DNA of 64,000 nucleotides from Gentiana macrophylla (Eukaryota; Streptophyta; Magnoliopsida; Gentianales; Gentianaceae), in NCBI GenBank assembly GCA_026214975.1, contig JAOBSW010000644.1, positions 1 to 64,000 on the forward strand, in the 5' to 3' direction. Below are positions 49,598 to 62,861 of this stretch, in pieces (the stretch's first letter is position 1; each line of letters starts with the position of its first letter). The notes beneath the pieces are model-generated. The model worked only from the letters and a program-made list of their open reading frames with translations. It was not told where the DNA came from and made no database searches. The position numbers and the translations under genes were made by a program.

Positions 49598-51286
49598 AGA
49601 CCGACCTTTTTTTCTCTCTCAAAATCTCTCTCTAGGAAGCTCACAATTTTTTTTAGTAAATTAGAACTCTTCTAATTGTGATGATCAAAGAGCTTGACAC
49701 CTACACTATATTTATAGTGTAACCTGCGCCCCATATAGTCCTAATCTGATTGGTAGAAACTTTCTAATAGATTGAGGAGAAAGAAACATTTCCTAATAAA
49801 ATAAGAAAAATCACTTTGATTGATTTATCTCTTTTAATTTAATATCTTATATTAAATGAATCTAAGATATTGCCAATATCTAATATTGAATATCTTTATC
49901 TTATTACCATGAATCTATTTTCCAAAAATCAAATAATATCCAATATTAATAGATGCTAATATTATTAATTAAATTGCACAATCCAAGTGTATCTTATACA
50001 CTTGTAACATGCACCCCATATTGCCAAATATTGGTATACTGAATATTCTTTAATTAATATAATACTATGATTAATTAATTTATAAAATACATGTATATCA
50101 TATATACATATTTCGCCCCATACATATTAAAAATATGTATATGTAATTAATCAATATAATTAATATCTTGTATTATATTTATTCATAATAAATAAATACC
50201 ACCATATTAATTTAATCACTATAACACTTTATAGTTGAGATAAACTTTCCTTATTTGGTTATCGCTATAATTGCATTTTGATTTGGCTAGATGTTCTTAT
50301 GTATGTGACCCGATAGGCTTCCGAATATGTTGGCCGTAGGCAGAAAGTGCAAATTACGAAAATGCCCTTTATACCTAACGATCACGGAATAGCGTCTAGC
50401 AACACACCGTGACCCCCAATCATCGAAAGAGTCAAATGCAATGACTACTACCTTTCATGTGAAACAGTTACCGTGTAAATATAATCCTATCGCTGTAATA
50501 ATATCCATACGGTCGTATCTCGAGTGTCAATACATTAACGACCGTATCTTATAATCTAGATATCATGCTCTCTCAAAGTAACTCATTTACATCCACTTTG
50601 CAAAGATTAACGAGAGTAAGACACTACTTATAAGAAGGTAATTTCGGATATTTACACCTAATAATAGGATACGCGATTTCCGGATGAGCAACATGAATCC
50701 TACGCATGCTTCAGTATCACACCCAATCACTACCGCATGATCGCCCCATGGCTAGGGGAAACCTCAATAGTGTCAAAGCATGACAATCCACACCGTGATG
50801 CCATGAAGACTCCGGTCTTAGGATAATTACACAACTGGCACATAGTGCGACACTTAGTTAAGTAAGTGGGTCAGTGTAACGTACACATTCTCTAATACAC
50901 ATCCACGTACAGTCCAAGCATCTCAACACTTTGATAGACGAGATCTATCCCAATCTTCAATAAGATAGAAGACATCTAATACGTGCTAGTCTAATCGTAC
51001 TATTAATGTCCTGTTTAATAGCACATACAACTAGAGACATTTAAGTATCAAACCTTTTAAGTGAATCGAGATCTCATCAACCATAATCACTATCATGGTT
51101 TGTCTCTCACAGTTCGACACTAAGGACGTTATCATATAACAATATCGTAATTGGTTCATTATACGAACAAATATATAATAACAGAAAAGCCATTTAATAT
51201 ATGTATAAATATAAAGAAATAGTAGAAATGATCCGACCCGGTCGGATCCGGTCCAACCCGATTGGGTTTAGGACACTATTTCAACA
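49598..51286 (-). repeat. Second copia-C LTR copy, fused to the end of the first
   Basis: Begins AGACCGACC, which corresponds to about position 47875 in the complete LTR, and runs to CTATTTCAACA. The first ~270 bp of an LTR are missing and the copy follows the previous LTR without spacer. It is more diverged from 47602-49597 than LTR pairs elsewhere in the window and lacks the long AT run. Confidence 0.8.
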
Positions 51287-51814
51287 CGAACATTCCTCGA
51301 CGAAAAAACATTGGCTAAGGAAGCCTTGAAGGACGCCGTCGGACACAGAAAAGGAAGGAGAAGGTCGGCGCCCTATAGCCGCAACATTCTGGCCGACCTC
51401 TCCATGCAAGGAATCTCCGCACAGACAATCCGTATGAGGCACATCTATTGGAGCACACTGCATATGTGGACAAAATGGCATGAGTGAAACAAGAGATCTT
51501 GGCCATAGGGGACCTCTCACTCTCAGTAAGGGACTTCGTCCCGTTGACAGCGGTGCACATTGGTAGAAAAATTAACCCCCCAACACAAGCTCAAGGCCCA
51601 TCTCGACGCTCAAGAAAAGAGAATAGTAGCAAATCGACCACTAAGCGAACCCTTGAAAAAATCCCCGTCCAATCTCGCCTGGAGCCATTACTGGATGACC
51701 GCAACATTACGACGAAATGAGGCATCAAGCAACATTTCACCTCCCAGGATGAGCTGGTCTAGCACAAAAGGGAACTCGAATGAGGCTTGTTGACCTTTTA
51801 AGAAGAGCAGGGCG
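51287..51814. other. Unidentified island between two copia-C LTRs
   Basis: About 530 bp with higher GC than its flanks. Plus-strand frames are short (KTLAKEALKDAVGHRKGRRR near 51305-51365; QEILAIGDLSLSVRDF near 51490-51535; QHFTSQDELV near 51730-51760) and look like pieces of one degraded coding region in changing frames. No family recognised. It lacks the PPT and PBS expected for a normal copia-C interior. Confidence 0.35.
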
Positions 51815-52481
51815 TGTTAGAAAATCAACGCGGGAACGCAGCGGAGTTCAAAAATTTGATTTCCTTTTTCGCAAGATCAACTTTGTTTATGCAACGAGCA
51901 TAAAAGAAGTAGACAAAAGAATACCTTGCTTGATCCAATTGGATCGACGCTTTGTCTATGGTTGTAGTTTCTGCACGAAGCCGCCCAAGCGTTCGGCCTC
52001 TACCGGTGATCCACACGAACACCTCGCCGGAATCCCATCATGGAATGCTACCAGAAAAACTCGGCTGCTAGACCGAATTTTTCTTTCTCATAAATCTCTC
52101 CCTAGGAAGCTCTCTATTTTTCATAAGAGCTATTAGCTCTTGGAATTGTGATGTGCAAAAGAGCTTGACACCCACCTCCTATTTATAGTGGATGGGGCGC
52201 CCCCTTAGTAGAGTAGAGTGGAAGAAAACCTTTTACTCGTAAAATACGGAAAATATATTTGATTGATTTATCTCATTAATATTCAATATCTTATATTAAA
52301 TATTTTCCCTAAGATATATATTTACAATATCTTATATTGATTATATCTTTATCTTATTACCATAAATCTATTTTTCCAAAATCAATTAATATCAAATATT
52401 AATATTATGGTAATCTTATTAATTAAATTGCATAATTCAAATGTATCATATACACTTAAAACATGCGCCCCTTGATTGACA
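51815..52481 (-). repeat. Third copia-C LTR copy, cut by an Athila-type LTR
   Basis: Begins TGTTAGAAAATCAACGCGG and parallels 47602 onward, with TATA-like CTATAAATAG on the minus strand at 52188-52179. It stops at 52481 where the Athila-type LTR starts. No PBS precedes it. Confidence 0.8.
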
Positions 52482-53898
52482 TGATCAGTCAAGTGATAAT
52501 AAAATACTCGATCACCATAAACTAGCAAGAGGACTAGGTCCATCGTAGTATAGCTATAGCGAATCAAGGTCGATCCCACAGGGAACGAATTGTGAATCAT
52601 TTATATATAAACAATCAATTAATCATGTCAAGCACATAGAGGCGGTCTAAGACCAACAAAAGACAAGATAAAGTAAAAACTGACTCGACACAACACAAAG
52701 AAAGACAACGTAATTAACCTCCCCAATCATTGTGTTATCGTTTGGATTTAGAGATTCTATATAATTAAACTAGACTCAATAACTATTAATCCGATTCGTA
52801 TTTCTCTTATATTGGCTATGGGAGTCATCCCCTAAACTTGACTTAGTTCCGGGTAGGACACTAGATCACTGTGGTACATTACGTGACTTCACCTTTTGGG
52901 TCTCCATCTCATATAACCTGCATGCTTACAATACTAGGGATGCCGATATTAACCATATTCCTCACCTAGGCAACATTCATGTGGTTAGACATACTTCCTA
53001 AGTGATCGCATCAGTCTCTGTCCTATTAACACTAACTTCGTAGATATCATGTTAATCTACGATGTACGTATAACTAGGTGCTAGCAATTCCCAAATATAA
53101 CACAGATCTAGATCTCGCTGAAAGTCCCGGAAGATCAATTCATGAGCCGACCTAGGAGTCCTATATTGGTATATACTAATCATATGCTAATTAAAACAGA
53201 TGAGCAACGTAGCCATAGCCATACCTACTAAGACAAGAAATTCTAGGTGGACAATCACACCATAAAGACGTGGCTAGATTGACACGGCGAAAACCTAAAT
53301 CTTAGCGTTTCTATATACGTAACGGATAAAATAGAGATTCATAAAGCAATTATAGATCTACTAAAAACACGATTGTCGATCATACCAAAGTCATCTATAG
53401 ATCACCGGACAACAGATCTGGGCGTGTGGATCCTTATTGACAAGGAATCCCCACTGCCTCATATCGCAGCCTTAGATCTACATCGTTTGGTGAAGAACGA
53501 ACAACCTCAAATGATAAACAACAATTGGGGGGACTTAATTACAAAGAACAAAGAACAAATTAATACAAGAAACTCACATAATTGCTGCTGACTTGTATAA
53601 AAACTGCTCTGAAAAACTGAGGATTTGTGCTATGAAAAGTTTTATTAAAATTGTATTGTGTTGTCTAATGTTTTGCTATGAAACAATGTATTTATAAGTT
53701 GTAGAAACTGACTTAAGATCGTATTTCTTAAACCCTAATGGAGTCTAAAACGCGTCGAGATAACTCTGAGCCGATCTGATAATTTTCCCGAACTCGCGCT
53801 CCCAAAGCCGCCACATTCGCCGGTGAGTTGCGATCTACGATTGGCTCATTGGCACGGCTTTTCTTGTTTGTTACTCCACTCCTCGTGCTGATTTGATG
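52482..53898 (-). repeat. Athila-type LTR fragment (Athila-3), possibly a solo LTR
   Basis: Starts TGATCAGTCAAGTGATAATA, similar to the reverse complement of the Athila-2 LTR end, and contains the same phrases (AAACTAGCAAGAGGACTAGG, GTCGATCCCACAGGGAAC). No PBS lies beside it on the left, where copia-C LTR sequence follows, so it is a solo LTR or a 3' LTR. The Tekay element interrupts it at 53899; the rest would be to the right of the window. Confidence 0.75.
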
Positions 53899-55855
53899 TG
53901 TAATATCCCGATTTTTGAAAAAGGGCAATTCAGTCTTTTAGCAAAAAATCAGAATATTATGTTATTTTTAATTAAAGGATTTTCGAAAAAAGAAAAAGAA
54001 AAAGGATAAACAAGGATTTTCTTTTTAAGGAAAATAATTAAATAATTAGGTAATTGGGATTATAAAAGGAAAACTAATCCTAATTTTAACCTAGTTGTTT
54101 TTGACAAAAAAAAAAGAAAGTGGCGCATATTTTTGAGAAGAGAGGCCGCAAGTTTGAAAAAAAAGGGAGAAGAAGCTCTCGCTTTTCGAGGCTAATCCGT
54201 TGTTCTTTTCATCAGACTCATCAAGAGAGAAAGGATCACCGCGAGACGAGGATCGTTTTGATATCAACAATCCTTAAATCCATTAACGTTTGGATTTAAA
54301 GGTTAAACTTTTGACGGGTTGAAGCTTTGGATCGTTGTACCACGCAATTTAAGGTAACGTGGTTTTCTTATCGTATGATTAAGGTTTCGTAAAGTGGTAG
54401 AGCAATTTGTATGATTGTTTTTCATGGTTTTAATTCGTTTAAGTTGATTTTGGGTTGAATTTGAGAAGAAAACGCAGAGCGTGAAAAAAGCTGTCCTCGT
54501 GGTGCAGGAAAGGAAAAGCGCGTAACAGTGCAAGAGGAGGCTCGGTCGACCGAGCCTCTGTCCATTCGATCGACCGAGGGGTGGTTCATCCGCACGGATG
54601 AGGTGTGTATCCAGCACGGCTATTTCTCCGTGCGTCGGACAACAAGTTTATTCGTCCGGACAGGGCTGTTCGATCTTTGTTTTCTTTTATGTGTTTCAAG
54701 CTTTATAATAGCATATTTACTGCTTAACCTTACGTGACAAAGCCCTGAATTAGCTTTTGATGCGTTTAGTTCGGAACCACATGGATTCCCTAAAAGACGA
54801 AGTGTGGGACCGTCGAAAGCTTTGGATTTGCCTTGTGCTTCGATAAGCTAGAGTTTATCGATGTGCGTGTAATTGCTAGGGCTTGTCCGTGTCTAGTGGT
54901 CTAAATGCGAGTAGGAGATGTGAGGGAGCTTACTTGAAAACACTTAGGTGGCTAGTTAAACATCTAATTAAACGTATGTGCTAGATTAATAATCTTAAAC
55001 ATCATGCAACGCTTGGTAAGGCATAGTACAATATCGCGATGTGTTCTCTGACCAGACAAAGTAGACTGTACCCACGCCGGTCAATCAATTGGCTAGATAA
55101 AGCGTCTGGTACATTCTGCCGGTTATCACACTATCGGGACTCAGATATTCCCGGGGCTACTAGAGCGTGTCTCTAAGTAGGTTGCACCCAGTTGTCCTAG
55201 TACATCCTATTACTAGGCGTAGTGCCCTTGTTATTCATGATGTAACAAACTTGAGCTAGGTTAGATACCTTTTGGAACCTCATGTTATGCTATGAACATA
55301 ATATGATAGTTAGCTAGGGTTAACAACGGAAATGAATTAATAAAAGGCGGCGTTGCTTTTATTTCTTTATGAGATCATAGTTATACGATCTTCTACGCGC
55401 AGCATCGAGTACTTTTGTACTTACCCCGTTACGTTGTGTTTGTATTCCCTTTCCCCAAAGAAGATGAACAGGTTGCTACGGTTGTGAGTTCCTTGATGAT
55501 GAAGTTTGAGATGAAGTTTTTGAAGACTTAGTTCTTTTAGTTGTTTCGTTCTTAAAGCAGGTTGTTTCACGTTTGAACAATGTTGTCCTTCTTTTGGTTT
55601 AGCTTCTTTTGAGATCTTTTGGGATTTGGATGTTGGATGATTAGTTCTCTTTATTGGATTTAGCTTTTCACAGCATTGAAAACCGTGTGTTCGATCTTTT
55701 GTCTTTTGGTTTTCCCCGAGTCGTTTTATCTTCCGCGTCGTTTTAGTTATGGTGTATGACGTAAGGCTTACATATATTATTGAATTTATTTGATAATATT
55801 TGTGCCGAGCGCTCTTTCCGGATAAGGACTCGGTGTCCGGGAAAGGGGCGTTACA
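53899..55855 (+). repeat. First Tekay LTR
   Basis: 1957 bp, TGTAATATCCCG to GGGGCGTTACA. TATA box TATAAAAGG at 54061-54069. A pair of TCGGTCGACCGA-type palindromes at 54542-54580, about 480 bp after the TATA. Left flank is Athila-type LTR. Confidence 0.92.
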
Positions 55856-55857
55856 GT

Positions 55858-55870
55858 TGGTATCAGAGAG
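55858..55870 (+). other. Primer binding site of the Tekay element
   Basis: TGGTATCAGAGAG two bases after the LTR, matching initiator tRNA-Met. The same site follows the second LTR at 62864-62876. Confidence 0.85.
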
Positions 55871-55959
55871 AAAGGTTTTCCTTGCTGTGTAGGACTTGAT
55901 TTCTTCTTTAAGATAAGTTTTAGAGCTTTAGTAACCCCTTCTCTTTTCTTAGTTACAGA

Positions 55960-57240
55960 ATGGTGCTTACTAGAGGTGGAGCTAATACGAGTAACACCGA
56001 GGCAGCTAACACCCAGACGGGTAACGCTGAGGCAGGATTTACCGAGGTTGTGATTCCGAGAAAGAGAAGAAGTGGACCAGCTACTCAGAGCCCTATAGTT
56101 TCTCAAGGGAACACCCCGTCTGTGAGCAGCATCATGCGTGGGGTGAATCAGGGACCAGACATTGTCACCAGAGGTAGAGTGGAACAAGGGTCCTTCACGG
56201 TTTAACACCCGCGCATACCGGTTACTACTTGGCTCAAGGACCACGAGTTGGACCGGGTTGGGACTTTCTCATCCACGGCTAGTCGGCTTTTTTGATTATC
56301 CACAGTATCGACGTTTCCTCACGCACGGCGAGTTTTACACCGCAACCGACGGTTCTACCTCCACCGCCACCTAGGTCGGATTCTTTTGTAGCACTGGCCA
56401 CACTCATCCCCAACAGTAACTATCAAGATCGTAACGCCCACCAAAGGGCAGCGACAAGACAAACATCATTAGTTTGGGGGTTATGATGCATCAATGGATT
56501 GGTATGAGAAGATGAAGAAACATAGGGTGCCAGAATTCTTTGGCAATGTTGAGCCAGCAGCAAAAGCGGCAGATTTATGTATTCGTGGGTTCGAGAAGGC
56601 GTGCAGAAATATGAAAGCTCCAGAATCTGAGTGGGCTCATTTAGCCATATCCTTGTTGGCAGGAAATGCAGAAAGTTGGATGGAAGCATATGAGCAAGTT
56701 AATCCAAGGATCACGGATTGGGCGGTGTTCAAGGATCTGTTCTACAAGGAATACTTTCCTAGGACAAAGACGGAATGCGAAGGCTAATGAGTTCTGAGTT
56801 TGAAACAAGGAGATATACTACAAGAACTCAAGACTCCCGGATGTTCCATGAGTTGGGCGAGATTCTATCCCGAGATCATGAAAAGTGAAGAGAAAATATT
56901 GATAAATTCATGGAAGGATTGTCACACGAGGTGGCGAAGGGCATGCTAGGAGATAGACCTACGAGCTTGGCAAGCGTCATGGATAGAGCTTTGATGGAGA
57001 GATTTGCCCGAGAGGCGACGGTTGTAGTTGGAGATAAGTGGTCTTTCTCAAATTTTCAAGGAAGTAATAGAGAGCACCGCAGCAGAATGTTAAGAGGACA
57101 GAAATCCGCCACGAAGAGTTCACAAGTGGAGCGCCAATGGTTTGTGCTAAGTGTAACAAGACACACACATGAGAGTGCATGGCGGAGTAGCGTGAGTTGT
57201 TTCCCTTTGTGAGGAAGTGGGACATTACTCGAGAGCGTGT
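55960..57240 (+). pseudogene. Tekay gag, first copy (broken)
   Basis: Start at 55960 (MVLTRGGANTSNTEAANTQT, Asn/Thr/Glu-rich N-terminus). After breaks near 56180-56490, the frame 56494-56787 holds the gag capsid region (WYEKMKKHRVPEFFGNVEPA, LAISLLAGNAESWMEAYEQV, WAVFKDLFYKEYFP). Frame 56910-57212 continues with FMEGLSHEVAKGMLGD-like sequence and a Cys/His-poor end; the zinc knuckle region (57135-57250) is scrambled. The second copy at 62966 keeps some segments that are broken here, and the differences fall mostly at CAG/CTG. Confidence 0.82.
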
Positions 57241-58014
57241 CCTAAGAAGCTCTCTCAAGGTAATCAGTAGGAGGACGAGGTAAAAGCAGGTAATCGTACT
57301 ACAGTAGTAGGCATCAGTTCATGTCTTCGCAGCAGATGCGAGAACCGGAAGAGTTAGATGACCTTGTGGTGACAGTACTTTTCAGGTGTTTGTGTTTATT
57401 ATAAATATTTAATATGATATAGCACGATATGATATTACATATTTGTACTTAAATAGATTCACTTGTTAGGTACCATAATCATAGATAATCTAGCGATTTC
57501 AGCTCTGTTTGATCTTTGGAGCATCGGGGACTTTTGTTTCCTCTAAGATAGCTAAGAAGTTGAACCTACCTCTTAAGGAATTGGAGAGACCTTTGAGTAT
57601 AACCACACCTTTGGGCAGAGTCACTAGATGCGCTGAGTCACACCCCAAGTCGATATTAGAGTTGGGACTTACAAGTGCCAAAGATGCTTTGACGCGGTGT
57701 TGGATTTCTCGGATTTCGATGTTATCTTGGGTATGGGTGGTTGTCCAAGAATTGTGTCTACTTGGATTGTAGAGGTAAGAGGGTGATCTTTAAGGCCCCA
57801 GGAAAATCAGCTAAGACGTTTCAGGGTAACGTATGCAAGCCTAGCAAGGGTCGTTATCCGATTATCTCAGTGGTTAAAGCCTTAAAAGCTTTGAAGAGAA
57901 GTTGCCAGGGTTTCGTTGTTTATGCATTAGATAAGGAAAAGCATAGGCCCGAGTTAGGAGAGACTCGTGTAGTTAAGGACTTTCTGAAGTTTTCCCGGAA
58001 GATTTGCTGGACAT
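57241..58014 (+). pseudogene. Tekay protease region (broken)
   Basis: Around 57500-57545 a retropepsin active-site-like stretch is recognisable (FGASGTFVSSKIAKKLNL), with the frame broken just before it. Further on are RVTRCAESHPKSILELGL and, after another break, KRVIFKAPGKSAKTFQG and the [12 protein letters not shown] segment that leads into RT. 57250-57480 contains an A/T-rich stretch without coding signal (57385-57480). Confidence 0.6.
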
Positions 58015-58317
58015 ATGCACGATAGGGCCATAGAGTTCGAGATCGAATTGATTGCCGGAGCATCACCAGTGGCTAAAGCACCTTATAGGATGGCACCAGC
58101 GGATTTGAAAGAGTTGAAAAATCAGCTGAAGGAGATGCTAGAGAAAAACATCATCCAGCCAAGTACATCACCTTGGGGAGCACCGGTCTTGTTTGTGAAG
58201 AAGAAAGATGGGAGTATACGCTTGTGCATCGACTACAGAGAGTTGAATAAACTGACAATCAAGAATAAGTATCCTTTACCAAGGATTGATGATCTGCTCG
58301 ATCGATTTGCAAGGTAA
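58015..58317 (+). pseudogene. Tekay reverse transcriptase, N-terminal part
   Basis: 100 codons with [39 protein letters not shown] and [19 protein letters not shown], the first conserved gypsy RT blocks. Overlaps the next frame by about 30 bp; one small frame change near 58290-58317 separates them. Confidence 0.88.
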
Positions 58318-60370
58318 GAAGGTGTTCTCTAAGATTGATCTTAGGTCCGGTTATCATCGAGTTGAAGATCAAGGTGTCGATAAACCTAAGAAAATTTTCC
58401 TTGGTACAAGATATGGACATTATGAGTTTTTGGTCATGCCATTTGGACTCACTAATGCTCCATCGAAGTTCATGGACTTGATGCAAAGAGTTTTCTTGCC
58501 TTATCTCGATAAGTTTGTGATAGTTTTCATAGACGATATCTTGGTGTACTCTAAGGATGAGGAAGAGCATGAAGAACACCTAAGGATAGTTCTACAAACC
58601 TTAAAGGAGAGCAAATTGTATGCCAAGTTTTCTAAGTGTGAGTTTTGGTTGGACCAAGTGAGTTTTCTTGGGCATATAATTTCTGGAGAAGGCATTAAGG
58701 TGGATCCAGCGAAGATAGAAGCCGTTTCTAAGTGGCCTAGACCAACATCAGTAACGGAGATAAGAAGTTTCTTGGGTTTAACTGGGTACTACCGGAAGTT
58801 TGTAAAGGATTTCTCTAAGATAGCTACACCTCTCACGAGGCTTACTCAAAAGAACATTAAGTATGAGTGGACCAGTGAATGTGAGGAAGCTTTTCAGACA
58901 TTGAAAGAAAAGTTGACCACAGCACCTGTGTTAGCATTACCGGAAGTTTTTGATAACTATGATGTATATACAGATGCATCGGGTCAAGGTTTGGGTTGTG
59001 TTTTGATGCAATCAGGAAAGGTAATTGCTTATGCATCTAGGCAGTTGAAGGTGCATGAGAAGAATTACCCTACACACGACTTGGAGTTAGCAGCAGTGGT
59101 ATTTGCTCTGAAGCTTTGGAGACACTATCTGTATGGTGTCAAGGCAAGGATCTTCACGGATCATAAGAGTCTTAAGTTCTTCTTTACTCAGGAGAATCTG
59201 AACATGAGACAACGAAGATGGTTGGAGTTCGTGAAAGATTACGACTTGGACATTCAATACCACCCGGGTAAAGCGAATGTTGTAGCAGATGCACTTAGCC
59301 GGAGAGCGGTTAATGCTATCACTACCTTGCAAGAAGTCGTAGATCAGTTGGATAGGATGCAGATTCAAGTGATTGAAAGGAAGGGTGAAGCTCGGAATTT
59401 GGCGCCATTGATGGCAAGGTCAGATTTGCTAGATGAAATTCGGGCTAAGCAAGATAAAGACCCTGTGTTGATTAATTTGAAGCGGGTAGCTCGAGAGAAG
59501 CCTACAGTGGGTTATCAGTTGGACAAGAGTGGTCATCTTTGGTACGGAGACCGTTTGTGTGTGCCCGATGTGGATGGCCTAAGAGAGAAGGTTATGGATG
59601 AAGCTCATAAGATTGCTTTTGCGGTACATCCAGGAGCCACTAAGATGTATAGAGATCTCAAGGAAAGGTATTGGTGGCCTGGTATGAAGTTAGGGATCGC
59701 AGAGTTCGTGGCAAGATGTGATACATGCCAGAGAGTGAAAGCAGAACACAGAAGACCAGGAGGTTTGTTGAAACCCTTGGAGGTACCGGAATGGAAATGG
59801 GAGAATATCACGATGGATTTCATCACCGGTTTGCCAAAGACTAAGGGCGGTCATGACATGATTTGGGTGATTGTGGATAGACTCACAAAATCAGCCCATT
59901 TCTTGCCGTGTAAAGTGGACATGCCTATAAAGAAGTTCGCTACTATGTATATCGACAATATAGTGAAGCTTCATGGTGTGCCTTTAACTATTGTATCTGA
60001 CAGGGATAGTAGATTTATCAGTCGCTTCTGGAAGGGCTTACAGAAAGCTTTTGGGACGAAGACTGATTTGAGTACAGCGTTTCATCCGCAGACGGATGGG
60101 CAGTCAGAGAGAACAATTCAGACTCTCGAGGATATGCTTAGAGCTTGTGTTTTGGATGCCGGAGGATCATGGATAGATTACCTCAACTTGGCTGAGTTTG
60201 CTTACAACAATAGTTATCATGCAAGTTTGGGAATGCCACCTTTTGAGGCCTTGTACGGTAGGAAGTGTAGAACTCCACTTTACTGGGATGAAGTGGGAGA
60301 TAAACATATCACAGGGCCGGAGATGGTTCAACAAGCCAAGGAGAAAATTGAGTTGATAAGGAAAATCTGA
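58286..60370 (+). CDS. Tekay reverse transcriptase, RNase H and integrase (694 codons)
   Basis: Continues RT from the preceding frame, so the listed ATG is not a true start. [14 protein letters not shown] at about 14-25 and [10 protein letters not shown] at 81-90 (Asp83 and Asp84). RNase H: Asp230 ([10 protein letters not shown]), Glu267 (DLELAA), Asp292 (TDHKSL), Asp335 (ADALSRR). Integrase: zinc residues His441, His448, Cys478, Cys481, then the DDE triad at Asp511 (TMDFITGLP), Asp572 (VSDRDSRF) and Glu608 (QSERT). All catalytic residues I can check are present. This is the best-preserved coding block of the window. It makes element DNA and inserts it in chromatin. The frame ends early at 60370; the integrase C-terminus continues in another frame. 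Confidence 0.93.
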   Translation: MMICSIDLQGKKVFSKIDLRSGYHRVEDQGVDKPKKIFLGTRYGHYEFLVMPFGLTNAPSKFMDLMQRVFLPYLDKFVIVFIDDILVYSKDEEEHEEHLRIVLQTLKESKLYAKFSKCEFWLDQVSFLGHIISGEGIKVDPAKIEAVSKWPRPTSVTEIRSFLGLTGYYRKFVKDFSKIATPLTRLTQKNIKYEWTSECEEAFQTLKEKLTTAPVLALPEVFDNYDVYTDASGQGLGCVLMQSGKVIAYASRQLKVHEKNYPTHDLELAAVVFALKLWRHYLYGVKARIFTDHKSLKFFFTQENLNMRQRRWLEFVKDYDLDIQYHPGKANVVADALSRRAVNAITTLQEVVDQLDRMQIQVIERKGEARNLAPLMARSDLLDEIRAKQDKDPVLINLKRVAREKPTVGYQLDKSGHLWYGDRLCVPDVDGLREKVMDEAHKIAFAVHPGATKMYRDLKERYWWPGMKLGIAEFVARCDTCQRVKAEHRRPGGLLKPLEVPEWKWENITMDFITGLPKTKGGHDMIWVIVDRLTKSAHFLPCKVDMPIKKFATMYIDNIVKLHGVPLTIVSDRDSRFISRFWKGLQKAFGTKTDLSTAFHPQTDGQSERTIQTLEDMLRACVLDAGGSWIDYLNLAEFAYNNSYHASLGMPPFEALYGRKCRTPLYWDEVGDKHITGPEMVQQAKEKIELIRKI

Positions 60371-60866
60371 AAGTCGCCAAGATCGTCGGAAGAGTTGGGC
60401 CGATGTTAGAAGAAGACTGCTAGAGTTTGAGGTCGGGGATAGAGTTTACCTTCGAGCGTCTCCGATGAAGGGTATCAAGAGGTTCGGACAGAAAGGAAAG
60501 CTAAGTCCAAGGTATGTAGGACCTTTTGATGTCATCGAAAGAGTTGGGAAGTTGGCTTATAGACTTCGGTTACCAGAGTCGATGTCTAGAGTCCACAATG
60601 TTTTCCATGTATCGATGCTTAGGAAGTGTCTATCTAAAGTGGACGTGGAATCTGAGATTGACCCGGAAGTGTTGCAAGATAATCTCTCCTACGTGGAGAA
60701 GCCGATAAGGATTCTGGATAGGAAAGAGAATATGATAAAGAGACGAGTGATCCCGTTAGTATTAGTGCAATGTAGCAATCATGCACCGACGGAAGCCACT
60801 TGGGAAGTGGAAGCGGACATGTTCAACGAGTTCCCAGAGTTCCCTCATCTACCAGGTACGATCTAG
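60371..60866 (+). pseudogene. Tekay integrase C-terminus and chromodomain
   Basis: After a break at 60371-60460, frame 60465-60866 has GQKGKLSPRYVGPFDVIERV, AYRLRLPESMSRVHNVFHVS and then a chromodomain-like tail (EKPIRILDRKENMIKRRVIP, EATWEVEADMFNEFPEFPH). Chromodomains of chromoviruses direct integration to particular histone marks. The frame ends 35 bp before the 3' LTR. Confidence 0.85.
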
Positions 60867-60886
60867 TTTCGAGGACGAAACTCCTC

Positions 60887-60901
60887 TTAAGGGGGGAGGA
60901 A
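60887..60901 (+). other. Polypurine tract of the Tekay element
   Basis: TTAAGGGGGGAGGAA immediately before the second LTR. Confidence 0.85.
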
Positions 60902-62861
60902 TGTAATATCCCGATTTTTGAAAAAAGGCAATTCAGTCTTTTAGCAAAAAATCAGAATATTATGTTATTTTTAATTAAAGGATTTTCGAAAAAAGAAAAA
61001 GAAAAAGGATAAACAAGGATTTTCTTTTTAAGGAAAATAATTAAATAATTAGGTAATTGGGATTATAAAAGGAAAACTAATCCTAATTTTAACCTAGTTG
61101 TTTTTGACAAAAAAAAAAAAGAAAGGGGCGCATATTTTTGAGAAGAGAGGCCATAAGTTTGAAAAAAAGGGAGAAGAAGCTCTCGCCGAGGCTAATCCGT
61201 TGTTCTTTTCATCAGACTCATCAAGAGAGAAAGGATCACCGCGAGACGAGGATCGTTTTGATATCAACAATCCTTAAATCCATTAACGTTTGGATTTAAA
61301 GGTTAAACTTTTGACGGGTTGAAGCTTTGGATCGTTGTACCACGCAATTTAAGGTAACGTGGTTTTCTTATCGTATGATTAAGGTTTCGTAAAGTGGTAG
61401 AGCAATTTGTATGATTGTTTTTCATGGTTTTAATTCGTTTAAGTTGAGTTTGGGTTGAATTTGAGAAGAAAACGCAGAGCGCAGAAAAACTGTCCTCTGT
61501 GGTGCAGGAAAGGAAAACGCGTAACAGGTGCAAGAGGAGGCTCGGTCGACCGAGCCTGTCCATTCGGTCGACCGAGGGGTGGTTCATCCGTACGGATGAG
61601 GTGTGTATCCGTACGGCTATTTCTCTGTCTCGGACTGCAAGTTTATTCGTCCGGACAGGGGCTGTTCCAGTGCTATTTTCTTTTTATGTGTTTCAAGCTT
61701 TATAATAGCATATTTACTGCTTAACCTTACGTGACAAAGCCCTGAATTAGCTTTTGATGCGTTTAGTTCCGGCACCACATGGATTCCCTAAAAAGACGAA
61801 GTGTGGGACCGTCGAAAGCTTTGGATTTGCCTTGTGCTTCGATAAGCTAGAGTTTATCGATGTCTGTGTAATTGCTAGGGCTTGTCCGTGTCTAGTGGTC
61901 TAAGTACGAGAGTAGGAGATGTGAGGGAGCTTACTTGAAAACACTTAGGTGGCTAGTTAAACATCTAATTAAACGTATGTGCTAGATTAATAATCTTAAA
62001 CATCATGCAACGCTTGGTAAGGCATAGTACAATATCGCGATGTGTTCTCGACCTGAGACAAAGTAGATCGTACTCCACGCCGGTCAATCGATTGGCTAGA
62101 TAAAGCGTCCTGGTACATTTCGCCGGTTATCACACTATCGGGACTCAGATATTCCCGAGGCTACTAGAGCGTGTCTCTAAGTAGGTTGCACCAGATTGTC
62201 CTAGTACATCCTATTACTAGGCGTAGTGCCCTTGTTATTCATGATGTAACAAACTTGAGCTAGGTTAGATACCTTTTGGAACCTCATGTTATGCTATGAA
62301 CATAATATGATAGTTAGCTAGGGTTAACAACGGAAATGAATTAATAAAAGACGGCGTTGCTTTTATTTCTTTATGAGATCATAGTTATACGATCTTCTAC
62401 GCTAAGCATCGAGTACTTTTGTACTTACCCCGTTACGTTGTGTTTGTCTTCCCCTTTCCCCAAAGAAGATGAACAGGTTGCTACGGTTGACGAGTTCCTT
62501 GATGATGAAGTTTGAGATAAAGTTTTTGAAGACTTAGTTCTTTTAGTTGTTTCGTTCTTAAAACAGTTGTTTCACGTTTGAACAATGTTGTCCTTCTTTT
62601 TGGTTTAGCTTCTTTTGAGATCTTTTGGGATTTGGATGTTGGATGATTAGTTCTCTTTATTGGATTTAGCTTTTCACAGCATTGAAAACCGTGTGTTCGA
62701 TCTTTTGTCTTTTGGTTTTCCCCGAGTCGTTTTATCTTCCGCGTCGTTTTAGTTAAGGTGTATGACGTAAGGCTTACATATATTATTGAATTTATTTGAT
62801 AATTTATGTGCCGAGCGCTCTTTCCGGATAAGGACTCGGTGTCCGGGAAAGGGGCGTTACA
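60902..62861 (+). repeat. Second Tekay LTR
   Basis: 1960 bp, near-identical to 53899-55855; TATA at 61064-61072 and palindrome pair at 61550-61578. It is followed by a PBS, not by a target duplication. Confidence 0.92.

Noticed and set aside
55786..56244. 152-codon minus-strand frame over Tekay LTR and gag (also at 62804-63220)
   Set aside because: It crosses the LTR-PBS-gag border in antisense and is repeated only because the element is duplicated; no domain.
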